Assembly (NCBI GenBank): GCA_017415945.1
Contig: JAFQDR010000125.1
Location: 1-6,893 of the forward strand
From: Oscillospiraceae bacterium
Lineage (GTDB): Bacteria; Bacillota_A; Clostridia; Oscillospirales; Oscillospiraceae
Reading direction: 5' to 3'
Length of the DNA: 6,893 nt
Shown here: positions 1 through 5,977 of the stretch, one piece after another
Position numbering within the stretch: the first letter of the stretch is position 1
How the letters are laid out: every line of letters starts with the position of its first letter
The notes under the pieces: generated by a model
Told to the model about the DNA's origin: nothing
The model's input: only the letters and a program-made list of their open reading frames with translations
Database searches by the model: none
Program-made: the position numbers and the translations under genes

Positions 1-62
1 CCGCTCGCCCCCTTGAACCCCCTCGGGGCAACGCTCGTCCCCCCTCGAACCCCCTCGGGTTC
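1..62. repeat. GC-rich intergenic repeat fragment at window edge
   Basis: About two imperfect units (period 32 bases; GAACCCCCTCGGG at 15 and again at 47) run off the left edge. The unit resembles the tandem array at 3061-3280 (CCCTCGGGGCA followed by CGCT and CGTCC). Its first bases, CGCTCGCCCCCTTG (2-15), occur in reverse complement at 5197-5210. AACCC/GGGTT around 48-60 can form a short hairpin but lacks a T-tract, so it is not called a terminator. It separates ribH from whatever lies upstream. Confidence 0.7.
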
Positions 63-137
63 AGCAAACATGATTCCCAACAAAATCAGAGAGCACCGCT
101 CACTGATACAAATCACATACGGAAAGGAACATATATC

Positions 138-599
138 ATGAAAGTTTTAGAAGGTATCTACTGCGGAAAAGAACTGAAAATCGCCATCGTGGCATCCCGT
201 TTCAATGAATTCATCACCTCCAAGCTCATCGGCGGTGCACAGGACTGCCTCGTGCGCCATGGTGTCGCTGATGATGATATCACCCTCGCTTGGGTGCCCG
301 GTGCGTATGAGATTCCCCTTGTTGCAAAGAAGCTCGCAAAATCGGGAAATTATGACGCTATCATCTGCGTTGGTGCGGTCATCCGCGGCTCAACTTCCCA
401 CTATGACTACGTCTGCGCTGAAGTCTCCAAGGGCATTGCTGCTGTCTCCCTCGAGACCGAAATTCCCGTCCTCTTCGGCGTCCTGACCACCGATACCATC
501 GAGCAGGCGATCGAGCGTGCCGGCACCAAGGCAGGCAATAAGGGCTATGACTGCGCCATGTCCGCCCTTGAGCTTGTCCATGTGCTGAAAGAGGCGTAA
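138..599 (+). CDS. ribH: 6,7-dimethyl-8-ribityllumazine synthase
   Basis: Catalyses the penultimate step of riboflavin synthesis: condensation of 5-amino-6-ribitylamino-pyrimidinedione with 3,4-dihydroxy-2-butanone 4-phosphate to give lumazine, in the cytoplasm, usually as a 60-mer or pentamer assembly. At 153 residues it is the normal bacterial length. Visible family motifs are the substrate-ring stacking Phe22 in [16 protein letters not shown] (53-60), the phosphate/active-site segment [12 protein letters not shown] (79-90) with catalytic His88, Phe113, and Arg127 with Lys135 in the C-terminal helix region. All key residues are present, so it should be active. The ATG at 138 has a modest GGAAAGGAA Shine-Dalgarno (121-129). 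No FMN riboswitch or convincing promoter is visible in the 76 bases after the edge repeat, so transcription may start upstream of the window. The next gene begins one base after the stop, indicating an operon. Confidence 0.97.
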   Translation: MKVLEGIYCGKELKIAIVASRFNEFITSKLIGGAQDCLVRHGVADDDITLAWVPGAYEIPLVAKKLAKSGNYDAIICVGAVIRGSTSHYDYVCAEVSKGIAAVSLETEIPVLFGVLTTDTIEQAIERAGTKAGNKGYDCAMSALELVHVLKEA

Positions 600-600
600 G

Positions 601-1407
601 ATGCCTAAGAAAATCATGTTCTTTGATATAGACGGCACCCTCATGTCCGATGACCCCTCCCACTTTGTGCCCGAGAGCACAAAGGAGGCGCTCCGGCTTG
701 CCAGAAAGGCAGGGCATCTGCTCTATGTCAATACCGGCCGTCCCGTCGTCAATGTTGATGCGGATGTCCGTGTACTCGGCTTTGATGGCTATGTCTGCGG
801 CTGCGGCACCTATGTTGAATGCGGCGGCACAGAGCTGTTCTATCAGACCGTCCCTGCCGATGTCTGCCGGAAAATGGTCGAACTGGTGCGAAGCTGCAAT
901 GCCTCCCCGCTCTATGAGCATCGTGACGGTTTTTTCTTCGACCCGCAAACCCGCATGCTGAAGATCATTGCCGAGGTGCAGGAAATCTTCCGGATGCAGG
1001 ACAAAAACATCTGGAGAAGCACGGAGGATGCGGATTTTGCCTTTGACAAATTCATCATCGGCTATGATGAACAGACCGATCTTGAGGCTTTCAAGGCGGG
1101 GATTGCACCGTATTTTGCGTTCATTGACCGGGGCTGGGGCTTTGCGGAGCTTGCGCCCCTCACCTGCTCGAAGGCAACGGGCATGGAGCGGGTGCTTTCG
1201 CATCACGGTCTGACAAAGCAGGATGCCTATGCCATCGGCGACAGTCTGAACGATCTGCCGATGTTTGAAGCGGCGGGCACCTCCATTGCCATGGGCAACG
1301 GCGAAAAGCTCATCCCCTATGCGGACTATGTGACCGATGATTTCCGTGCGGACGGCATTTATAAAGCGATGGAACGGTTTGGATTTTTTGAACCGACAGA
1401 GGAATAA
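601..1407 (+). CDS. Cof-type HAD-IIB phosphatase, candidate riboflavin-pathway phosphatase
   Basis: A 268-residue haloacid dehalogenase superfamily hydrolase. Motif I is FFDIDGTL, with nucleophile Asp9 and acid/base Asp11. Motif II is NTGRP (Thr45). The motif III Lys191 lies in CSKATGMERVL, and motif IV is GDSLND (Asp214, Asn217, Asp218). The roughly 100-residue insert between motifs II and III is the C2B cap of the Cof group, which acts on small phosphorylated metabolites and needs magnesium. No signal peptide or membrane segment is present. The start follows the ribH stop by one base, and the AGAGG in the last ribH codons serves as its Shine-Dalgarno, so the two are co-translated. Established knowledge: HAD phosphatases of this type (YcsE, YwtE, YitU in Bacillus; YbjI in E. 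coli) dephosphorylate the pyrimidine intermediate that becomes the RibH substrate. Assigning that role here is inference from position; a broad sugar-phosphate phosphatase is the alternative. Confidence 0.93.
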   Translation: MPKKIMFFDIDGTLMSDDPSHFVPESTKEALRLARKAGHLLYVNTGRPVVNVDADVRVLGFDGYVCGCGTYVECGGTELFYQTVPADVCRKMVELVRSCNASPLYEHRDGFFFDPQTRMLKIIAEVQEIFRMQDKNIWRSTEDADFAFDKFIIGYDEQTDLEAFKAGIAPYFAFIDRGWGFAELAPLTCSKATGMERVLSHHGLTKQDAYAIGDSLNDLPMFEAAGTSIAMGNGEKLIPYADYVTDDFRADGIYKAMERFGFFEPTEE

Positions 1408-1415
1408 TAGAAGTA

Positions 1416-1443
1416 ACCCTCCCCTGTGGGGGAGGGTATTTTT
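1416..1443 (+). terminator. Terminator-like hairpin after the ribH-HAD pair
   Basis: A perfect 9-bp stem (ACCCTCCCC 1416-1424 with GGGGAGGGT 1429-1437) with a TGTG loop is followed by TATTTTT. It lies 8 bases after the HAD stop. The T-tract ends two bases before the GGAGG (1445-1449) of the next gene, so it is either an operon terminator with read-through or an attenuator for the transporter. Its core (CCCTCCCCTGTGGGG) also occurs in the larger repeats at 5126 and 5261. Confidence 0.8.
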
Positions 1444-1454
1444 CGGAGGTATTT

Positions 1455-2840
1455 ATGAGCAGAGAAAAACTTGGCAGCCGGCTTGGCTTCATCCTGCTGA
1501 GTGCGGGCTGTGCCATCGGCATCGGCAATGTCTGGAAGTTCCCGTACATGGTCGGACAGCATGGCGGCGGACTGTTCGTGCTGATCTATCTGTTCTTCCT
1601 GCTGGTGATCGGCGTGCCGGTCATGACAATGGAATTTGCCATTGGCAGAGCGAGCCGCAAAAGTCCTGCAAAAATGTTTCAGGAGCTGGAGCCTGCGGGC
1701 AGCAAGTGGCATCTCCATGGCTATGCCGCCCTCATCGGCAGTTATCTGCTGATGATGTTTTACACGGTCGTGTCGGGCTGGATGCTGCGTTATTTCATTG
1801 ACATGGCAAAGGGTGCTTTTGTCGGACTTGACAGCACGGGTGTAACAGCGCATTTCAATGCAATGCTGGGAGAGCCGCTGCCGCTTGTGATTTTCACAGG
1901 AATCGTTGTGATCATAGGCTTTTTAGTGTGTTCGATCGGATTGCAGAACGGCCTTGAAAAGATCACAAAGGTGATGATGATCGCACTTCTTGCGATCATG
2001 GTGATTCTGGCTGTCAACAGCATTTTCATGAAGGGCGGGCAGGAAGGTCTGCGGTTCTATCTGGTACCGGATTTTGCCCGTGTAGAAGAAGCGGGCGGCA
2101 TCGGACAGGTCATTGTAGGCGCACTCAACCAGTCGTTCTTCACGCTGAGTCTGGGCATGGGTGCAATGGCAATTTTCGGCAGCTACATTGACAAGGATCG
2201 TGCACTGCTTGGCGAATCGGTGAACATTGCGCTGCTGGACACATTTGTGGCACTGGTATCCGGTCTGATCATTTTCCCCGCATGCTTTGCCTACAACAAC
2301 GGCGAAGTAAACAGCGGCCCGCCGCTGATCTTCATCACGCTGCCGAACATCTTCAACGACATGCCGCTCGGGCGGCTGTGGGGCAGTCTGTTCTTTGTAT
2401 TCCTTTCGTTTGCGGCACTTTCAACAGTACTGACCGTTTTTGAAGGCATCATTGCCTGCACCTGCGACCTGTTCGGCTGGAGCCGGAAGAAGAGCTGCCT
2501 CATTAACGGCATTGCGATGTTCATACTGGCGATGCCCTGTGCACTGGGATTCAATCTCCTCAGCTTCATTGCGCCCTTCGGAGAGGGTTCAACGATCATG
2601 GATCTGGAGGATTTCCTTGTGAGTCAGCTGCTGCTGCCGCTCGGCTCGATGTGCTTCATTCTCTTCTGCACGCTGAAAAAGGCGTGGGGATGGGAGAAAT
2701 TCACTGCGGAAGCCAATACCGGCAAGGGTCTGAAGATCCCTGCATTCCTGCGGGGGTATATGACGTATGTGCTGCCGGTGATTGTGGTGCTGCTCTTTAT
2801 TGTGAGTATGTATAATTTTGTTGTGGGGCTCATGGGGTAG
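1455..2840 (+). CDS. Sodium-dependent transporter, NSS/SNF family (amino-acid type)
   Basis: A 461-residue inner-membrane symporter of the neurotransmitter:sodium symporter family, expected to import an amino acid or related amine with Na+. TM1 carries the hallmark GCAIGIGNVWKFPY (18-31; Asn25 matches the Na1 ligand of LeuT). TM6 has FFTLSLGMGAMAIF around the unwound substrate site. TM8 has A320-A-L-S323-T324, matching the Na2-site Ala/Thr/Ser of LeuT. I count about 11 hydrophobic segments, the last ending near the C-terminus, and the protein is shorter than LeuT; this fits the 11-segment bacterial subgroup (Tyt1-like) rather than a truncation. The ATG at 1455 has GGAGG 5 bases upstream. The gap from the HAD gene is 47 bases and filled by a terminator-like hairpin, with no good separate promoter; expression is probably read-through or from a weak promoter inside the HAD 3' end. 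The substrate cannot be read from the sequence. Confidence 0.95.
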   Translation: MSREKLGSRLGFILLSAGCAIGIGNVWKFPYMVGQHGGGLFVLIYLFFLLVIGVPVMTMEFAIGRASRKSPAKMFQELEPAGSKWHLHGYAALIGSYLLMMFYTVVSGWMLRYFIDMAKGAFVGLDSTGVTAHFNAMLGEPLPLVIFTGIVVIIGFLVCSIGLQNGLEKITKVMMIALLAIMVILAVNSIFMKGGQEGLRFYLVPDFARVEEAGGIGQVIVGALNQSFFTLSLGMGAMAIFGSYIDKDRALLGESVNIALLDTFVALVSGLIIFPACFAYNNGEVNSGPPLIFITLPNIFNDMPLGRLWGSLFFVFLSFAALSTVLTVFEGIIACTCDLFGWSRKKSCLINGIAMFILAMPCALGFNLLSFIAPFGEGSTIMDLEDFLVSQLLLPLGSMCFILFCTLKKAWGWEKFTAEANTGKGLKIPAFLRGYMTYVLPVIVVLLFIVSMYNFVVGLMG

Positions 2841-2847
2841 ACGATTC

Positions 2848-2888
2848 GCATTGCACTCACCCGGGCTTTGCCCGGGATCCTGCAATGC
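2848..2888. repeat. Compound hairpin just after the transporter stop
   Basis: The outer arms GCATTGCA (2848-2855) and TGCAATGC (2881-2888) are perfectly complementary. Inside, CCCGGGC (2860-2866) pairs with GCCCGGG (2870-2876) around a TTT loop. Two unpaired 4-base stretches (CTCA, ATCC) form a symmetric internal loop. No T-tract follows, so it is not itself an intrinsic terminator; it may protect the mRNA 3' end. The architecture matches the hairpin at 5297-5339. Between here and 2971 there is only a pair of GCCGGC palindromes (2901, 2917) and no gene. Confidence 0.75.
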
Positions 2889-2971
2889 CTTGCCCCCATC
2901 GCCGGCTAAATCCTGTGCCGGCATACCCGCTCGTCTCAAACAGTATCCTGTCTCGACTCGGGGCACCCCTG

Positions 2972-3004
2972 CCCCCCTTCCCCCACGGGGGAAGGGGGGT
3001 TTTT
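2972..3004 (+). terminator. Strong intrinsic terminator of the + strand operon
   Basis: CCCCCCTTCCCC pairs with GGGGAAGGGGGG over 12 bp with a CACG loop, immediately followed by TTTTT (3000-3004). It lies about 130 bases after the transporter stop and reads only rightward, because the left side has no matching T-run on the opposite strand. Confidence 0.88.
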
Positions 3005-3005
3005 A

Positions 3006-3060
3006 GCCCGGGCCTTCGGCCCGGGCGCCCACTGGGGGACGGGCTGACGCCGTCCCCCAG
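3006..3060. repeat. Two tandem GC-rich perfect hairpins
   Basis: First hairpin: GCCCGGGCC (3006-3014) with GGCCCGGGC (3018-3026), 3-base loop. Second: CTGGGGGACGG (3032-3042) with CCGTCCCCCAG (3050-3060), 7-base loop. Neither has a T-tract. The arm CTGGGGGACGG recurs at 5151-5161 in the other GC-rich gap, where the partner arm has decayed (CCCGTTCCC), so these are mobile or recurrent modules rather than chance hairpins. Confidence 0.75.
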
Positions 3061-3280
3061 ACCCCCTCGGGACTTCGCTGCGATCGTCCCCTGAACCCCT
3101 CGGGACTTCTCTGCGATCGTCCCCTGAACCCCTCGGGACTTCTCTGCGATCGTCCCCTGATCCCTCGGGGCTTCGCTGCGATCGTCCGCCCTGAACCCTC
3201 GGGACTTTGCTGCGATCGTCCACCCTGAACCCTCGGGGCATCGCTGCGATCGTCCACCCTGAAACCCTCGGGGCATGAAT
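3061..3280. repeat. Tandem array of 33-34 base units (six full, one partial)
   Basis: Units begin at 3061, 3095, 3128, 3161, 3195 and 3229, with a truncated seventh at 3263. The shared core is CCCTCGGG, then CTGCGATCGTCC, ending CCTGA; CGATCG is present in all six full units. Units 2 and 3 are identical; units 4-6 drift and gain a base in the CCTGA-proximal part (GTCCGCC or GTCCACC). GGGAC and GTCCC within units 1-3 can form small hairpins. The mixture of 33- and 34-base units breaks any reading frame, so open frames on the minus strand here (such as 3303-2857) are by-products of repeat composition. There are no spacers, so this is not CRISPR. Confidence 0.9.
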
Positions 3281-3296
3281 ACCGTTCCCCCATTGA

Positions 3297-3337
3297 ACAA
3301 CAAAACAGCCCCCTTCCCATCCGGAAAGGGGGCTGTT
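3297..3337 (-). terminator. Intrinsic terminator of the sigma/anti-sigma operon
   Basis: Read leftward, AACAGCCCCCTT (complement of 3337-3326) pairs perfectly with AAGGGGGCTGTT (complement of 3315-3304), a 12-bp stem with a 10-base loop, followed by TTTTGTTGTT. It sits about 8 bases beyond the anti-sigma stop codon. Confidence 0.9.
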
Positions 3338-3344
3338 CATTCTA

Positions 3345-4499
3345 TCAACCAAAAATTTTTGCAACATCTTCTGCAAGTGCTTCCGTGCAGCCGTCTGTGT
3401 GTACTGTCACCATCTCCGCTGTCGGCGGGATCATCCCCAGATACGTCTGGTACAGCCGTGTCTGCATGACCGCACTGCCCTGTGCATCATGCGCCGTCAG
3501 TACAAAATCCTGATACAGCTGCTCGCGTTCCTCATCATAGCACAGTTCCATGATGCAGTTGTCCACCTCGTAGCCCTTCTTGTAGAAGGCCGTCACGGCC
3601 TCTTCTACCTGCGCATCATAGGCATCATCAAAACGATCCAGCACACCCGGCATCATGAAGTTCAGCCGCTTCTCATTCGCAGGCTCGCCCTTTGTCTCCA
3701 GAAGCATCTCAAACCAGCCGTACGGCACCGGTTCATGATAATCGGCATAATTCACCGCATACTCAAATGCATCTGCTTTTGGATGCTCTGCCTGCTGCAG
3801 CACATACACCGAAAACAGACCGTCCACATCACGGACAACTTCCATGGAAAGCTGTCTGCCATCCTCATACTGAATCACGACCTGCGTGTCAATGCTGGTA
3901 TTGTCTTCCATCGAATACAACCCGACATGCTCGGATTTGACGTCGATATTCTTCACCTTTGCATCACCATAAGCCGCTGCATAGGTCTCGCCGATGTTCT
4001 GCACATCTTGTTCATGCAGCGTATACATGTCTGTGATCTGTACCTCCATTGAGTTGATTTCCGTCATATCCATCCAGGTCATCATCTTCTGATAGGTCTC
4101 CATATCGCCCTCGGTGAGTGCTTTTACCATCTGACGCACCTCAATGGACTGCCAGATTGTCGAAAAGCTCTGCACCTCCTGAATCTTGATGACCTGACCC
4201 ACGGTGAGATAGCCGACGGGCAGCACGACAGCAGCAAGGGCAATGCTGAGGAGAATCGTGCCGAGGCGGCTGCGCTTCATTTTTCTGCGCACCTTGCGGA
4301 AGGCCTTGCCCTCATCGGGGACGGGTACATTGCCGGTATCGGGGCTGGGGACATCGGGGAGATTTTCACGGAGCAGTCTGCAGCTCTCGCACTGTTCAAT
4401 GTGTTCACGGACGGCTTTGGCCGCTTCTTCGCTGCACAGCCCTTCGCTGTCGAGGGGGATGAGATCACGGATGATATCACAATTCAGTTGATGTTTCAT
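3345..4499 (-). CDS. Membrane-bound zinc-finger anti-sigma factor
   Basis: A 384-residue protein expected to hold the adjacent ECF sigma factor at the membrane until a signal releases it. The N-terminal ZAS-type domain has Cys7 and His33-X3-Cys37-X2-Cys40, the zinc ligands of this family. A basic stretch (68-78) precedes one transmembrane helix (about 79-101), giving a cytoplasmic N-terminus. About 280 residues lie outside the membrane; I recognise no domain there. It holds three cysteines (315, 320, 371), with 315 and 320 spaced for a possible disulfide. The ATG at 4499 lies within the sigma gene (23-base overlap) with AGGAGG six bases upstream, so the pair is translationally coupled. The large outer domain is longer than in the smallest anti-sigma factors and is probably the sensor. 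The signal and the releasing protease are unknown; a site-1/site-2 protease route is usual for the family, but no clear candidate is adjacent. Confidence 0.93.
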   Translation of the reverse strand: MKHQLNCDIIRDLIPLDSEGLCSEEAAKAVREHIEQCESCRLLRENLPDVPSPDTGNVPVPDEGKAFRKVRRKMKRSRLGTILLSIALAAVVLPVGYLTVGQVIKIQEVQSFSTIWQSIEVRQMVKALTEGDMETYQKMMTWMDMTEINSMEVQITDMYTLHEQDVQNIGETYAAAYGDAKVKNIDVKSEHVGLYSMEDNTSIDTQVVIQYEDGRQLSMEVVRDVDGLFSVYVLQQAEHPKADAFEYAVNYADYHEPVPYGWFEMLLETKGEPANEKRLNFMMPGVLDRFDDAYDAQVEEAVTAFYKKGYEVDNCIMELCYDEEREQLYQDFVLTAHDAQGSAVMQTRLYQTYLGMIPPTAEMVTVHTDGCTEALAEDVAKIFG

Positions 4500-4995
4500 A
4501 AGAAGCCTCCTGTTCCTGCATCAAAGCAATGATTTTTGATTTCGCCCGAAAGAATGTGACTCTTGCCCAGTTTTCCGACTTGCCGAAAAGGCTGCCGATC
4601 TCACTGAAGCGCAGCTCGGCGAAGACACGCAGGGTAAAGATTTCCCTGTAGGGTTCATCAAGCTGATGGAGCAGCCGATGGATGGACATGGCCTGCGACT
4701 GATCTGCGAAGCGATGTTCAAGGGGTTCGTCATTGGCTGCATGCACAGCCTCCTCGAGTGGGAGACTGCGGTTGGCGGGACGTTTGCAGTAGTTGTAGTA
4801 CTCATTGCGCGCGATGGTACAGAGCCAGGTTTTCATGGAACAATTCTGCTGAAACGAATCGATGGACTCAATGGCCTTGAGCATGGTATCCTGCAGGATA
4901 TCCATACTGACGGACTCATTTTTGGAAAGTCCGAGGAGATAATGATAGACATCGCCGGCATATTTTCTATAGATTTCATCAAAGGCGTCTTTCAC
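4477..4995 (-). CDS. ECF-type RNA polymerase sigma factor (sigma-70 family)
   Basis: A 172-residue extracytoplasmic-function sigma factor with only regions 2 and 4. Region 2 (about 5-72) contains DILQDT (32-37) and KTWLCTIARNEYYNYCKR, the core-binding and -10 recognition segments. Region 4 (about 105-157) contains LDEPYREIFTLRVF and a helix-turn-helix (FSEIGSLFGKSENWARVTFFRAKSKI, cited as residues 131-156) for the -35 element. It directs RNA polymerase to stress or envelope genes after release by the overlapping anti-sigma factor. The start is GTG at 4995, chosen because AGGAGG lies 7 bases upstream and the family N-terminus aligns there. A typical ECF promoter sits just upstream, so autoregulation is likely. 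Other target genes are not evident within this window. Confidence 0.95.
   Translation of the reverse strand: MKDAFDEIYRKYAGDVYHYLLGLSKNESVSMDILQDTMLKAIESIDSFQQNCSMKTWLCTIARNEYYNYCKRPANRSLPLEEAVHAANDEPLEHRFADQSQAMSIHRLLHQLDEPYREIFTLRVFAELRFSEIGSLFGKSENWARVTFFRAKSKIIALMQEQEASYETSTEL
4506..4511 (-). promoter_or_regulatory. Anti-sigma ribosome-binding site inside the sigma gene
   Basis: AGGAGG on the minus strand, six bases before the anti-sigma ATG and within the last codons of the sigma gene. It fixes the anti-sigma start and lets ribosomes finishing the sigma factor re-initiate, keeping the two proteins in balance. Confidence 0.85.
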
Positions 4996-5024
4996 GGCTG
5001 CACCTCCTTTCGGGTTTCTGTCAA

Positions 5025-5054
5025 TTAGACAACTGCGGATGACAGAATGTTACA
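5025..5054 (-). promoter_or_regulatory. Probable ECF promoter of the sigma/anti-sigma operon
   Basis: On the minus strand, TGTAAC (5054-5049) is followed after 18 bases by GTCTAA (5030-5025). This matches the AAC-type -35 and GTC-type -10 elements with the spacing known for ECF sigma factors. Predicted transcription starts near 5018, leaving a short leader that contains the AGGAGG (5007-5002) of the GTG start. No equally good sigma-A promoter is seen here, which supports self-activation. Confidence 0.7.
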
Positions 5055-5064
5055 GGGTTTACAG

Positions 5065-5082
5065 AATTTTTTCGAAAAAATT
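5065..5082. promoter_or_regulatory. 18-bp AT-rich palindrome upstream of the ECF promoter
   Basis: A perfect palindrome, AATTTTTTC followed by its complement GAAAAAATT, centred at 5073/5074. It begins 10 bases upstream of the -35 element. Its position and A/T tracts fit an UP element that contacts the polymerase alpha subunit, or an operator. It stands out sharply against the adjoining GC-rich repeats. Confidence 0.55.
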
Positions 5083-5094
5083 TTGAGGAATTGC

Positions 5095-5142
5095 GGGGCG
5101 GGGGCGCAGCCCCTGCCTTAAAGCCCCCTCCCCTGTGGGGAG
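5095..5142. repeat. GC-rich intergenic repeat, copy A
   Basis: 48 bases identical to 5230-5277 (offset 135). It contains GGGGC-GCA-GCCCC, a TTAAAG linker and a CCCCTCCCC/GGGGAG hairpin arm. After it, copy A diverges into CTGGGGGACGG (5151-5161), the arm also found at 3032. The stretch 5143-5229 holds only GC-rich repeat debris (for example AAGGG near 5199 with CCCTT at 5221) and no supportable gene. Confidence 0.85.
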
Positions 5143-5229
5143 AAGGGGGGCTGGGGGACGGTGTCAGCCCGTTCCCTTGGCGAGCGGGCAGGGGTACAAG
5201 GGGGCGAGCGCAGCGTTGCACCCTTGGTG

Positions 5230-5293
5230 GGGGCGGGGGCGCAGCCCCTGCCTTAAAGCCCCCTCCCCTGTGGGGAGGGGGTTGGGGGTGGGG
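5230..5293. repeat. GC-rich intergenic repeat, copy B
   Basis: The first 48 bases equal copy A. It continues as GGGGGTTGGGGGTGGGG, a tail shared in inverted orientation with copy C (6855-6786). GCCCCCTCCCC and GGGGAGGGGG around TGT make a strong hairpin followed by TT only, so it is a weak terminator at best. Confidence 0.85.
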
Positions 5294-5296
5294 CAA

Positions 5297-5339
5297 CCTC
5301 TGCCTGATGCCATGGCAGCGCCATGGTTGAAGGCAGAGG
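5297..5339. repeat. Compound hairpin with nested stems
   Basis: The outer arms CCTCTGCCT (5297-5305) and AGGCAGAGG (5331-5339) pair over 9 bp. The inner arms CCATGGC (5310-5316) and GCCATGG (5320-5326) pair over 7 bp around AGC. GATG and TTGA form a symmetric 4x4 internal loop. This is the same layout as 2848-2888 with unrelated stem sequence. It lies just beyond the rhomboid terminator. Confidence 0.75.
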
Positions 5340-5349
5340 CGCCGTCACG

Positions 5350-5380
5350 AAAAAAAGCCGCCCCGTGTGGGGAGGCTTTT
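5350..5380 (-). terminator. Intrinsic terminator of the PRTase-rhomboid operon
   Basis: On the minus strand, GCCTCCCC (complement of 5376-5369) pairs with GGGGCGGC (complement of 5364-5357) with one mismatch and an ACAC loop, followed by seven Ts (5356-5350). It lies 18 bases after the rhomboid stop. TTTT on the plus strand (5377-5380) may also make it weakly bidirectional. Confidence 0.85.
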
Positions 5381-5398
5381 GTGCATGAGGAAACCCCG

Positions 5399-5977
5399 CT
5401 ACGCCTTCGCGTGCTTGGAATTATAATAGAGTCCGAATCCCACGCCGCACAAACCGCCGAGGATGTGCGTCATATGGGAAATATTATCCTCCGAAGTGAA
5501 GCCCGCCACAACCTCCTGACCGATGTAGATCACCACCACAAAGATCAGCGTCAGCGGAATCTTACCGCTCGCAACCGATGTGCAGGAGCACAGGATGATG
5601 AACATGAACACAATCCCGCTCGCACCACGCAGGCCGGATGTCGTCAGCAGCAGATTCGCTGCACCGCCGACAAGCGCCGTTGTAAACATCATGCCAAGCA
5701 GGGGCTTGCTGCCGTATTTCTCCTCAAGCATGGGGCCAAGGATCATGATCAGGAAGAAATTGTCCACAAAATGGGCAAAATCCGAATGCCCGAAGACATA
5801 TGTAATCATCCGCAGCCACATCATCGGATCGGAAACAGATGTCCGGTAGCAGGTGAAAAGCGTATCCGTGATTTCATTTTCCGTCGCATAGCCGATGAGC
5901 AGTGCGAGAAAAGAGATCAGCGAATACCAGATCACCACGGGGGCATTCAGTTCCAGTTTCGGAATCTGCAGCTTCAT
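5399..5977 (-). CDS. Rhomboid family intramembrane serine protease
   Basis: A 192-residue polytopic membrane protein that cleaves transmembrane substrates within the bilayer. The catalytic dyad is visible: Ser120 in GASG (118-121) and His171 in a HILGG segment of the last helix. The oxyanion and structural motif H64-X4-H69-X3-N73 matches His145/His150/Asn154 of GlpG, and LGPMLEEKYGS (80-90) fits the L1/TM2 conserved region. About six hydrophobic segments make a minimal rhomboid core without extra domains. The residue before His171 is Thr instead of the more usual Ala or small residue. The ATG overlaps the upstream TGA by one base (TGATG), and no good Shine-Dalgarno is present, so translation probably depends on re-initiation after the PRTase-like gene. 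Substrates are unknown; a link to the nearby anti-sigma factor is speculation. A terminator follows. Confidence 0.92.
   Translation of the reverse strand: MKLQIPKLELNAPVVIWYSLISFLALLIGYATENEITDTLFTCYRTSVSDPMMWLRMITYVFGHSDFAHFVDNFFLIMILGPMLEEKYGSKPLLGMMFTTALVGGAANLLLTTSGLRGASGIVFMFIILCSCTSVASGKIPLTLIFVVVIYIGQEVVAGFTSEDNISHMTHILGGLCGVGFGLYYNSKHAKA

Noticed and set aside
62..137. An FMN riboswitch ahead of ribH.
   Set aside because: The 76 bases are too short and lack the conserved RFN elements; the repeat occupies the sequence just upstream.
379..1206. Minus-strand open frame opposite ribH and the HAD gene.
   Set aside because: It spans two well-supported genes on the other strand and shows no protein motif.
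3061..3280. A CRISPR array.
   Set aside because: Units are directly adjacent with no unique spacers, and no cas gene is present.
2857..3376. Minus-strand open frames encoding repetitive Gly/Arg/Ser-rich peptides across the tandem array.
   Set aside because: They arise from the GC-rich repeat, occur in several frames at once, lack ribosome-binding sites, and the 33/34-base unit mix breaks any single repeat frame. One also runs through the operon terminator.
5399..5977. The rhomboid as the protease that releases the neighbouring sigma factor.
   Set aside because: It is in a separate operon with its own terminator, and anti-sigma release normally uses site-1/site-2 proteases; nothing in the sequence supports the link beyond proximity.
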